A DNA stretch of 64,000 bases from Nymphaea colorata (Eukaryota > Streptophyta > Magnoliopsida > Nymphaeales > Nymphaeaceae). Numbering within the stretch: the stretch's first letter is position 1; each line of letters starts with the position of its first letter. Position numbers and translations under genes: made by a program. The stretch lies in assembly GCF_008831285.2 (NCBI RefSeq), contig NC_045144.1, positions 18,553,716 through 18,617,715 on the forward strand, given 5' to 3'. Below the pieces are notes generated by a model. It ran no database searches, was not told the DNA's origin, and saw only the letters and a list, made by a program, of their open reading frames with translations. Shown one piece after another: positions 33,240 through 43,283 of this stretch.

Positions 33240-34520
33240 AAGTTAGTTCATCTTTTCTTGAATAAGGAATTCCTGATTGCTTCCACTTCTTTCTTTTCTT
33301 TGCTTTAAGCTGTACAAGTTCCTCTCAGTATGTATGGAGAAGAAGAATTCCTTATTAGGATTCTTCCCAACAGCATAGCAGTAGAAAGAAAAGCTGTTCC
33401 AGTGCCTAGGAAAAAGCAGTTGCAAATTGAAACGCAGTAAATTCTAAAAAAGCAAAGTAAATGGGTTGGGTTTTGATACTAAATGTGAAAGTGGCAGTGT
33501 GTTACAGTTTAGATCTCCAATATAATATAAAGCCAATAAAGCTCAAACATGCATTACTAGTCATTTACTAAGCAAAAAGTTCGCTACATTATTTGTATAT
33601 ATATGTTAGAAATATAAAAAAAAACAATTTTAATTAATAAAAGAAAGTTGGATGTGATCTACTGGGTCAGTTTAGATGGAATTATTCATTTTTCCTTTGA
33701 AGTATTGTTGGATTCCCTTAATCAGGGAGAAGATGGGGTTAGGTAAACTCTCGCACAGCAACACTTTCAATTCCTTGAATTTTTTCTAGATTTGAAGCCC
33801 CAAGTCTAAAACCCCCAGAAACTGGTTTCTACATCCTCATCCATCTCGATTGTTGCTCGCCTGCTTCTTCTTCTTCTTCAGATGTGTGTATGTGTGTGTG
33901 GGTGTTTGTGCACATTGCAAGAGCACAGGATCCAAGTCTAGAGGTGCATCATTTCAAGCCATCAATGGTAAACTCTGAAGAGAAGGAATGTAAAATAGCT
34001 TGATTCTTCAAGAGATGCAAAAGCGAGAGAGAAGAGAGAGAGCAGGGAAGCGATCAGAGAGACTACCATGGCTCCTGAGAACTGCGCCTTCGTGTTAGAC
34101 CAAGAGAAGGCTAAAGGGGAAAGATCAGGGGCTTCCAAAAACCCTAGAACGTGCAGACAACCGCACAATTGCTGCCCATTGAAACGAACACAGGAGCAAT
34201 CACTGTAGTCTCACTCAATCACTAGAGTCTTGAGCCAAAGAAGGGGAAAAAAGATCGGGAGTGCGAGCATTCTTGCTCGACTAGTCGACAGCATGGGGCC
34301 TTGCCGTAGTGTCGGCAACAAATTTTGGGTCGAGAGGAAGACTGCAAAACTTTTTCCCACTTCTTTAATGGCGATGATCCAACGCTAGAAACTTGTCCGC
34401 CTCTTCAATGGCGCACGGCGTGCATCGTGTTCTTCCTTGGCGTCCCTCACTTGAAGTCTGGAACATGCTCTTCGGGTTCCTGCCCTTTGCGCCAACTCAA
34501 CGGTAGAGGCCTCATTCCCT
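33240..34520. repeat. Dispersed repeat family, copy B
   Basis: 33240-33680 matches copy A in the opposite orientation, and 33500-34520 matches copy C in the same orientation. Copy B is thus the longest and links the other two. Minus-strand frames equivalent to the 192-codon frame of copy C are interrupted here. It contains a (GT)n tract near 33883-33903. Confidence 0.75.
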
Positions 34521-35078
34521 GCCATAGAAGATTGCCCTTTCTCGTAATGCTCTTTGCCTCTGAAGCCTCCTTTCTCCCTCTCACTCCCCTTACCCATCCT
34601 CCTTTCCCAGAGAGAGAGAGAGAGAGAGAGAGAGGGACGGGTGAGATATCAGAGACGGGCGAAATGAGAGCAGCGCAAATTTTCACAAGGTAGGAAGAGA
34701 AAGGAAAGACGGTTGAGATTCGATAGACGGGCGAGATGAGAGGGGAGGGCATCCGAGAGGCCGGGCATCCGGGCAGTTTTAAACCTTGTTTAAAACCGTT
34801 AACATTTATTTTCCTTATGCTCAAAACCCTCTACCGGCATGTGTTAAAGCAGTGGCCGAGTTAAAAACAAATTTTCTACCGTGTACTGTTATAAAAATTA
34901 AGAAGCACAATATATATAAATAAGTAAATAATTACAAAAAATCTATGTAAAAATAAATAATCTTTTTTTCTGGCATGAGCTGTGCCTAAACGTAGCTCCG
35001 CGTCTAGTTAAAGAGTTTTCAATAAAGCCAGTTCCTAAACGAACCTTCAGCAACACATTAAAAGTTTATAAGTATGAT

Positions 35079-35081
<3 letters not shown>
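34521..35081. other. Intergenic DNA, no gene seen
   Basis: A (GA)n tract at about 34611-34634, then AT-rich repeat debris. No gene recognised. Confidence 0.4.

Positions 35082-35150
<69 letters not shown>
35082..35150. repeat. (TA)n microsatellite, 69 bp
   Basis: Pure alternating TA tract. Confidence 0.97.
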
Positions 35151-35155
<5 letters not shown>

Positions 35156-35765
35156 GTCTTATCAAACTTTGATGTCATAAAAACCATTCAAGTAAAAAAA
35201 TGACTAATTTAATATATGTTTATCATCAAATCAAGGTCGTACAAAAAAAATATTTTTATAATTAATTTTAATAGGTGTGGTTTTTGTCTTTTGTTTAAGT
35301 AGTCTTATATATATATATATATATATGTCAAACAGATACACTTCGAACAAAGAAGGGATGCTACACTACTTTACACCAAGAGATAAGGATTAACATAATA
35401 TGTGATAAGATCGGAAGGGCTTTTTCCCTAGCTAAGTAGGTTGCTCTTGCCACAAATTTGGGTCAGCAAGGCACCGGCCAGTACATAACAAAATGAAACA
35501 TTTGTTGGCCATGTGCAATTGTCCAAGTTTGACGCGAGAAAAAAAGAACACATTGTGCACATGATTTTGCCATCAGATCGCAACTCTGCATCCTGTTTAT
35601 CTACTTCCAACAACAGTACAGCACTTTATCCGCTCGCTGCCATCGCCGTCGCTATGTGATCCTCTGCTCACATCAACTGGGGTCCATGACTTCCCCATAT
35701 TTCTCAAAGTGGTGACTTGATACGTAAGTTTTCCCTAGTTCCCTTTCAAATTATTGGTTTGTGAT

Positions 35766-36080
35766 TAGGAATGTCAAAGGGATCGAATTAGATAGGTCAT
35801 TTTTGGATATTCATATATTCGAATTCATATATTCGGATTCAAATACAATGAAATAAAAGTTATATCTTAATCCAAATCTGATTTCACAATCCGAATCCAA
35901 TTTTTATATTAATATGTGAATCTGAATCTAAATTTTGAACTGAATTTTACCCATTTTTAAAATGTAACAGGATTAAATATAAGATATTTGTTTAAAAAAC
36001 AATTCCGATATGAATCTATATTTGAATCTAATTGGATATTTATGTATATCTGATCTAAATTGGATATATTGACATCCCTA
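35766..36080. mobile_element. MITE of the GATTCGGATT family with visible terminal inverted repeats (copy 7)
   Basis: The left end TAGGAATGTCAAAGGGATCG and the reverse complement of the right end (TAGGGATGTCAATATATCC) share the start TAGGRATGTCAA. The interior has the typical GATTCGGATT, ATCCGAATCC and TCTGAATCT words. At 315 bp with no coding frame, this is the best bounded member of the family and could define the ends of the other six copies. The TA at both ends could be a Tc1/mariner-type target duplication. Confidence 0.7.
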
Positions 36081-36169
36081 CTTGCCATAGTTTTGGATAT
36101 GTTTTTAGATTTGGGTGTCATTGCTAGACCCAAAATACTCAAATGGAGTCGTCTTGAGCTTGGATTTTA

Positions 36170-36335
36170 CACCATACCCCTTTAGGTAGAAGGTCTGCTT
36201 TCAATGTCTAGGAGTACTGTTCTCACCACACTTCAACTTGAAGTCTCAAGTGGGTAGAGCTGATGCCACCAAGATTTGAAATGAAAACCGGCCACTTACC
36301 AACACCCACTTAGCCATTGCCCCAACTCCTCACAT
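36170..36335 (-). mobile_element. SINE-like element with Pol III boxes
   Basis: On the minus strand the element starts GGAGTTGGGGCAATGGCTAA, with a perfect A box TGGCTAAGTGGG and a B box-like TTTCAAATCTTGG about 40 nt later. Non-tRNA sequence follows to about 36170. Ends are approximate and no target duplication was confirmed. Confidence 0.6.
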
Positions 36336-37939
36336 ATTGTTTCGGCTTTATTTCTAAATTCTTTTGGAGCTCAAGGAATTTCAGATGTGAATCATGTGAT
36401 ACATGCAACTGGTTTTTCTTATTTGATTATTGGATAGAAACCGATCATGTCAGGTCAATCTCAGTGCATTTATGGCTCTTGGTTGCTACTGGAAATGGCA
36501 GTTAGCGCCTCAATTAATTGTTTTGATCAAGATCCGAACAAGTGTGAGCCATATCCTTTGGATGGCAGCCACGCTTTTGTTTTTTCCCTTTGCCACTTTG
36601 CCAAATCTATTATTGCAGTCTTCTTGATTATGAGAACGTTTCAAATCCAGGACTTTTCTTTGATTTGCAAAGTAAAACATTGTTTTGTTTAAATGTTTTG
36701 AGTTGAATCTTTCGTCGACAACGCTTGATAAGAAGAACATTGTATTCTTAAAACACATAGTTGGTATCTTTACAAGTCTAAATGGTGTCGTGCTGGTCTA
36801 AAATTTGAGAATTTCACATGGCTTGACTCGAGACATTAGAGGCGAGCTCGAGCTTGAGTATTTTTAGTCGAGTCGAGCTTGAGCTGACCAAGCTCGGGCT
36901 TGACTCGGCTCGTGTGCAGCTCTATCCATGACTGCTCTAACACTGAAATGCAACTAAGTTCATGAACTCAAATACCCCAAACTCAAGCATATGAAGAGTT
37001 TTTCTAAGCAACAAAAATGTGGCTTGTCTTACTGGCTTAAATTTTTTTATGATTTTTTTTTCTTTCCTAATAATAATAGTATTATTATTATTATTATTAT
37101 TATTAATTCATTGAGTCAAGGTGTTGCCTTATCAACGATGCAGGACACCTCGACGTGGAAGCCCATTGTACCTTATCTTTCGTATAATTTAATTATTATA
37201 TGGTTTAGATGTCGCTTTTAATAAGATCAGACCATGGCCCGATGCATTTATTTGGAACACGGCAGCTTCCGTTATTATGATAAGGAACCCAACTTTACTT
37301 TATCATTGTCGAATGGGGATAAAGATTACTGATGGATAATGAAAAACCCAAACTCGCAATGAACTGTTCCCTATTCCCCGGAAGCTCAATTTTTCAATTT
37401 TCACTTTTTTGGATGCTTCTTATTTCTTTACTTACCTTAAGAGTATATTTTGAGTATACTTCTACAATACTTCAATTTGTTTTTGGCATTTTCTTATTAG
37501 TAGCCTTTCGGTTCTACTCTTCATTCGTCTTTTTTTTCTTTTCTGCCCTTCTTTCTGTCTGGCGGTTTCTTAGGGTCGTGTCTGGAAGTTGTAGCTCATT
37601 TCAGCTTAGTGGCGCATTTGAGAAGAGCGCAACAATAGGGTCTTTAGGAGCGCCTTCTTTTCGTCGGAGTCTGTAGCTCGTCTTGTACAGGGAGATGTTC
37701 ATTTTGCCATTCGACTACGACGTCGTCCTTCGTCTGCGACTGGATGATTGCGCCGCTCCGTCTTCTCATTCTCTTTCCACCCCTCTTATTATGTTTTACT
37801 GTACATTATATTGTATATTTTATCTTTTTGCTTATGTTTTGCGGCTGTTATTGTATTAGGGGGTTTCTTGTCCTCAAATTTTGGTATAAATTCTCATTTT
37901 ATCGGCTACAATACTTCAATTTGCATATGAGTATTTCCT
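36336..37939. other. Intergenic DNA, no gene seen
   Basis: Contains GAGCTCGAGCTTGAG-type repeat at 36820-36930 and an (ATT)n tract at about 37079-37105. Several T-rich open frames (up to 114 codons, 37332-37676) read as hydrophobic strings but have no motif or splice context. Confidence 0.4.
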
Positions 37940-38057
37940 TTTGTAGTATAGAAAATTAACGCCTCAAAAATGTAAAGCATAAACTTACCACCTATCAATT
38001 TGTAGTATAGAAAATTAACGCCTCAAAAATGTAAAGCATAAACTTACCACCTATCAA
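37940..38057. repeat. Exact tandem duplication, period 59 bp
   Basis: Unit 37940-37998 is repeated without change at 37999-38057 (TTTGTAGTATAGAAAATTAA and so on). Perfect identity implies a recent slippage or duplication. Confidence 0.97.
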
Positions 38058-38589
38058 CCTCCTCCACCTCTGTTGCCAACCCAAGATTGCCTTTGAAATT
38101 TTGAAAGATTCCAAAGTATATGTATAAAATTTAAAGATTATACTTCAACGTAGGTAAAAAAGTTGAAAAATTCTTTTTTGGTTCTTGTTAAAATTTTGAA
38201 ACCAATATTGCGAGAACCAATGCAGACCAGTTCAATTCAATGGCTGATTCAACGAAGCTACATGTGAGCTTTTCAATATTTTTTACATTTTTGTATTTTA
38301 AAAATGTTTAAAATATTATGAAAATAGCTAAAGTTGACACATGAAACCCTCGAGAAATTTGAACCCGCTGATTAAGGCCAATACTTGCAACGTTGCCCTC
38401 AAATTAGTGATATACTGAACTTTTTTAATTAGGCCATTTGATGCTTAAGTGGCTGAACAGTGTGGTCAAGCATCCTCATCCCCAAGGTACTAAACTTGAT
38501 TTCAATATCGCAATGTGACACTTTCATTATGCTAGTCTTCTTCTTCTTTAACAAAGCGAGTTGATGTTATTCACACCTAACCCTAGGCA
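38058..38589. other. Intergenic DNA, no gene seen
   Basis: A B box-like GGTTCAAATTTC on the minus strand near 38360 could be SINE debris. Nothing else recognised. Confidence 0.35.
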
Positions 38590-38785
38590 TCGGGCCGGTA
38601 CGATTAATTAAAAAATAATATTTTAAATATAAAATAGTATATAAATATAATTAATCGTAATAAAATATTATATATGTATAATAATAAAATAAATATAAAA
38701 TAACATTATCATGTCCAATCGGGCCAGCTCGATAAGGAATTGGGCCAGCCCAGCGCCCCTTTTTCCAAGCCTGGGCCCAAGTGGG
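38590..38785. repeat. GGCCCG-rich repeat with AT core (copy 3)
   Basis: GGCATCGGGCCGGTACG on the left and CAATCGGGCCAGCTCG with TTGGGCCAGCCCAGC on the right, around an AT-only core. Confidence 0.5.
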
Positions 38786-38947
38786 GCCTCGCCTGGTTCC
38801 AGCCTTATTCACATCTACCCATCCATTGCTCCAATCCCTTTGGAAATTATACATGTTTTTTTTTTTTTTTTTGTGAGTCATCAAAGCGAAAAGTTATCCT
38901 GGTTAGAGTAAAAAAGACGATTTATTTGACTCTAAAATATTATAATT

Positions 38948-39001
38948 CGGCTTTTAATAATGCGAGTCGCTGGCTTTTTAATAATGCGAGTCGCTGGCTT
39001 A
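38948..39001. repeat. Two-copy 26-bp tandem repeat
   Basis: TTTTAATAATGCGAGTCGCTGGC occurs twice in immediate succession. Confidence 0.9.
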
Positions 39002-39724
39002 AGAGGTTAGGCTTAAGACTTTCCAGTTGAAGAAAGTCAAGAATTCAATACCCTTGATAAGCCTCCTGTGGCATAATTTGGTCGAGATTCTGCATAACCA
39101 CAACTTAACTATTCGAAGAGAAACTTCTATAGATCTTGAATTGTTAATACGAGTTTATTTAATGCTAAAGAAAAAATTGGTCCTATTGGTGAAAAGTTTG
39201 TCTCGAGTAAACCTTGGAGTAAGGATGCATATGTTATATGTATAATCATTTTACGGCATAAGACTTAAGCTTAATATTATATAGTTACTATATATAATTG
39301 ATGTACATTGATAGGTTGATGTTTAAAGACGGTCTCAGACTTTCACTTTTTTTTATAAATGTCACAAATCTTTATTTCTATCTTACATTAGAAACTCCGA
39401 CGGTTGGTAGTGTATTGGGCGGCAATGTGATCTGACTTCTCCAATATACGGTTGGTAATGTATTGGGTGTATGCTGATTCAGCCTAGTATCAGTCGATTT
39501 TTAATGGAGCCAGTATCAGTGACCTCATGATATGCATACCATTGTTATAAAACTGGCAATTCAATGAACTCGGCTGACTAAGTGATTCTAATAAAAATAT
39601 ATAAACACAATTCAAATATTCAAAAATTAAAATATTGTAAAAAATAGTTAAATGCTGACATACGAATCGGCCGATTCAAGCCGATTTAAGTCGCCTCACG
39701 ATGACATGAAGTATAGGCAACATG

Positions 39725-39840
39725 TCGTCTCAATTGGGCATAGAGTAGTTGTTCGAACTAGTGATAACATGTCGTCAATTCAATTCAATTGAGCATAGAG
39801 TAGTTGTTCGAACTAGTGATAACATGTCGTCAATTCAATT
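39725..39840. repeat. Two-copy tandem repeat, about 58 bp
   Basis: CATAGAGTAGTTGTTCGAAC, TAGTGATAACATGTCGTC and CAATTCAATT occur twice in the same order. Confidence 0.9.
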
Positions 39841-39956
39841 ATATGGGTGCTATGCTCTTGTGCCGCATAGGTAAGGTTCAGTGACAAGTTGATGAAACAT
39901 TATCTCATCACTCGGCACTGATGCAACCTTGGACTCGGGAGGCAAGGGGATAGGGA

Positions 39957-40022
39957 AGGGGCTCGAGCTCACTTTTCCATATAGTGGGCCGTAATCGAGC
40001 TCACTTCTCCATATAGTGGGCC
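39957..40022. repeat. Two-copy tandem repeat, about 35 bp
   Basis: TCGAGCTCACTTTTCCATAT and TCGAGCTCACTTCTCCATAT, each followed by AGTGGGCC. Confidence 0.85.
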
Positions 40023-40619
40023 TAATCTTCTCGCTCACCTAAAATAATATAGATAAACTCACTTTTGCTAAACAAAATCTTTTTTTTTTTAATATAATGG
40101 GTCCTATTCTTCCTGCTCATCCAAAATATAAACAACTCTTAATAAGAGGGATATTGGCAAGTCAAAATATAAAATATTAGGAAGCTTGACTTGGCTGGGC
40201 CATCTCATAATTTTGATGGAGAAAGATACTGATCGAGATCTTAAGTGGTTCACCAACGCCACTGAGACAAGTGGCTGGATTAAGAAAGGATGATTCCCTA
40301 AACGTTGACAGGAAAAGGCCTCCTATCGAGAAACTTTTTCGAAGAAAGAGCAGAAAGGATCACGGCGTATGCGCAAATTTGAGTCTGTAATAATAGAAAG
40401 ATGAAGACTTTCTTACGCAGCGGGAAGTAATCTTCTCCACGGCTGCGTTTGATGACATCGGATTTAGGATCCCACGTGATGCAATATCTATGCAAATTTG
40501 AAAGCTGCAGATTTCATATCAGCTCTTTGAATTCACGATTTTGCAATTATTTTTTCTCTCTTCTGAGAATAAGAATAAGATTATATGGTTTTTTTTTTAC
40601 TATTAAAGATAGATACCCA
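40023..40619. other. Intergenic DNA, no gene seen
   Basis: No feature recognised. Confidence 0.4.
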
Positions 40620-40860
40620 ATACTGGGCTCGAGTCGAACCAGGGCTCGGCCTAGAAGAAAGGGCACTGGCTGGCCCGGGTGGGCCAGATAAGCTCGAGTT
40701 GGCTTGATATATTTTTTAAATATTTATTATATATATATAATTATAATATTTTATTACAATTACTTATATTTAAATATGACTTTATATAAAAATATATTTT
40801 TTTATTTAATTGAACCGAGCTCGACTAATTATGAAGCTGGGCTTAGGCCCGGATTTCACA
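40620..40860. repeat. GGCCCG-rich repeat with AT core (copy 4)
   Basis: ACTGGGCTCGAGTCGAACC and TGGCCCGGGTGGGCCAG on the left; GAACCGAGCTCGAC and GGGCTTAGGCCCGG on the right; AT-rich core with TA runs. Confidence 0.5.
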
Positions 40861-42040
40861 ATAAAGAAATTACACAATAAAAAAATTGAATTTTTTACTC
40901 CTAACGCGTGTTTGGACGTGGGCAGAAAAAGTAATGCCACAGAATTTTTTGAGACTTGTCCGAAGGATGATGGCCTGCGTCCTCTCCTTTAAAACGTGTG
41001 AGTGAGGACTTTTAAATTGTTTATACTTTGTATTAACGAACGACATTTGAAAACAAAAGATTTTATATAATTAAAGTATATTTTTTGTAGTACATATTTC
41101 AAAATATACCACGTTTTTGTTGCAAGAAATATGATGCCATTATGTACAAGACTTTATTATTAGATTAAGAATCATATTTATTAAATATTATGGAAAAAAA
41201 TATGGTATTCTTTAAATGTGCACAGTAAGAACATGTGTTTTAGGAGACTGATTTTCGTAGATTCTATTATTTTGAACCGTAAAAAGTGACCGGACATTGC
41301 TTTGGATACAAAGATAAATTCATTCAGGTCGCAACATAATTCTCCGCTTTTCACCATGGGGTGAGGTTAATAACATGTATTTTAAAAGCACAATATATTC
41401 TTCTCATCAAATGCCTTTTCAAAGTATCATCTTTTTTCTTTTCTTATGTCAAAAAAACTTTTTTAACAAGAAAACCTTGAGAACTATTGGGTCTTACACG
41501 GGCAACAACAATGGAAAATTCAGGCAATAATATAAGAGGCACATAAACAATATAAAAAAGATTTTACAAATGAGGCACATAAATAATATACAAAACACAA
41601 GAAGCGCATAAATAATAAAGAAAACGCAACTGGGGTGTCGAAGAATTCATTTAACTACTTCTACTTTTCATGCATACATTATTTCAAGCAACTAGATGAA
41701 AAACATTCTAATATAAGTGTGATTTTATTTCTTTTTTGAAATTTAGCCATGCTTTTGTGAAATGTTCCCCAAGAAATGGATGACCTTTAGGTGATGTGGA
41801 AGGCGTTGCTGTCATGGGCTTGAAACCGTGCCCTTCCTTCCCGTGGGCAGCTTAATGAGTCCTATTGAGTGTGGAAGTCTCCACATTAATTTCTAGACTG
41901 ATGATGACAAATGCAATCAATAAGGTCCGGTTAACTAGAAACTCCTTAAAAATAGGGCAGATTCATGTCATATGTTATATGTTTTATGAAATTAATTTAA
42001 TTTTCTAAATAGATTTGTTAATTTTTTAAACAGATTTATG
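40861..42040. other. Intergenic DNA, no gene seen
   Basis: AT-rich without recognisable genes. A small GAGGCACATAAA-type degenerate repeat lies at about 41535-41620. Confidence 0.4.
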
Positions 42041-42178
42041 AAACAGTAACAAAATAATATTGTCAGTGAGAAGCCTCACTATTGCATTGCAATGCACCTT
42101 TTATGAAACAGTAACAAGATAATATTGTCAGTGAGCAGAAGCCTCCTGACTATTGCATTGCAATGCACCTTTTGTGAT
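42041..42178. repeat. Two-copy tandem repeat, about 65-70 bp
   Basis: AAACAGTAACAA-ATAATATTGTCAGTGAG and ACTATTGCATTGCAATGCACC occur twice. The second copy carries a small insertion (GAGCAGAAGCC). Confidence 0.9.
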
Positions 42179-43283
42179 AGTTTTTAACGTTATAAACTAA
42201 AAAAAATACAACAAGCTAAAAAGATAGCTGGTTCATTTTAATATATATATATATATATCAATGTATATAGTGAACAGAGGCAGTTGCTAGGTTATTAAGT
42301 TTTAAAAATTTATTGTTAAACAGATGATAAAATTATCATTAAAACCATATTAAACTATCATTACATCACAAACCGGTGCTAGCGTTATTGTGCGGTCTGT
42401 CTTTTAATTTAACAGCGTATTTTTAAATTTTAGTCATTTAGCAAAAAAAAAAAAAGAATTATATATATGAAAAAAGAAAAAGAGAGAAGAGAAATCAGGC
42501 GAGAGTCTTGCGGACGGAAGATTACCGCCGAGGACGGATCTCAGCAAAATTAAAGCGAACTGAAAAGCGTTATGAGATATTTTTCTCTTTCCCCCGGGAA
42601 TTCCGTGTGGGCCCCATTTGGAAGAACTCTATGTATCTGTCATAAATATCTTTGGGCAGTCAGGACCCCTCCGTTCGGCCCCATGGTCCGGCCGGCAGCC
42701 ACGTCCTCCCACTCTCGCCTTGTCTTTCTCTTTCAAATAATTTATTAAATTAATTAAAAAACACTAAACTTTTCTTCTTGAAGAAAGCACAGAGAAAAGT
42801 GGCCGCTGCCATTTGATTTCTTCCCTCTCTCTCTCTTTCCATGAGGAGGAACTCGGATCCCAGGGAGGTAATGCGTTAGGGTTAGGGCGTAGAGCTTCCC
42901 CCTTTCGGAAAGCAGGCGGGAGCCGTCCGTTAGGTGCTTCTCAGCCGCCGGATTCTTTTCCAGAAACGGAAATTCCGGCAGATATGCGATTTTCTTTTGG
43001 ACGAATATAGATTTCTTTTCGTTGTTTAGACCTGTCGCAACACATTCTTCGCTTAGAGACACCTTCTCTGGAAATGGCGGGTCCTACTTCGATGATTGTG
43101 GCTTCTTCTTCTTCTTGGTCGTCGTTTTCTTCTTCTTCTTTTTGTTTTTGGTCGTCTTCTTCTGATGATGGTTTCTGGTCGGTTGGAGGATGATGATCCG
43201 GTGCTAGGGTTTGGTGCTCGTTGTTTTGGGGTAATTGGACTGGGTTGGTTGTGTAGTCTTCTTCATTTTCTTTCGATCGCGAA
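42179..43283 (+). promoter_or_regulatory. Promoter and 5' leader region of the CONSTANS-LIKE gene
   Basis: AT-rich DNA with (TA)n to about 42480 is followed by more GC-balanced, pyrimidine-rich sequence typical of a plant leader (CT and TTC runs, 42820-43160). No unambiguous TATA box was found. CCACGTCC near 42698 is a half-match to a G-box. The leader carries at least two short upstream frames. Confidence 0.4.
43074..43193 (+). other. Upstream ORF in the CONSTANS-LIKE leader (39 codons)
   Basis: ATG at 43074, stop TGA at 43191-43193. The peptide begins MAGPTSMIVA and is very rich in serine. A second tiny frame starts at 43190 and overlaps the stop. Both end before the main ATG at 43284, so they could lower or tune translation. 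The serine run comes from TTC/TCT repeats, so the frame may be incidental. Confidence 0.4.

Noticed and set aside
37332-37959. Hydrophobic frames of 114 and 71 codons as membrane proteins
   Set aside because: T-rich DNA encodes Phe/Leu strings by chance; no family motif and no splice signals.
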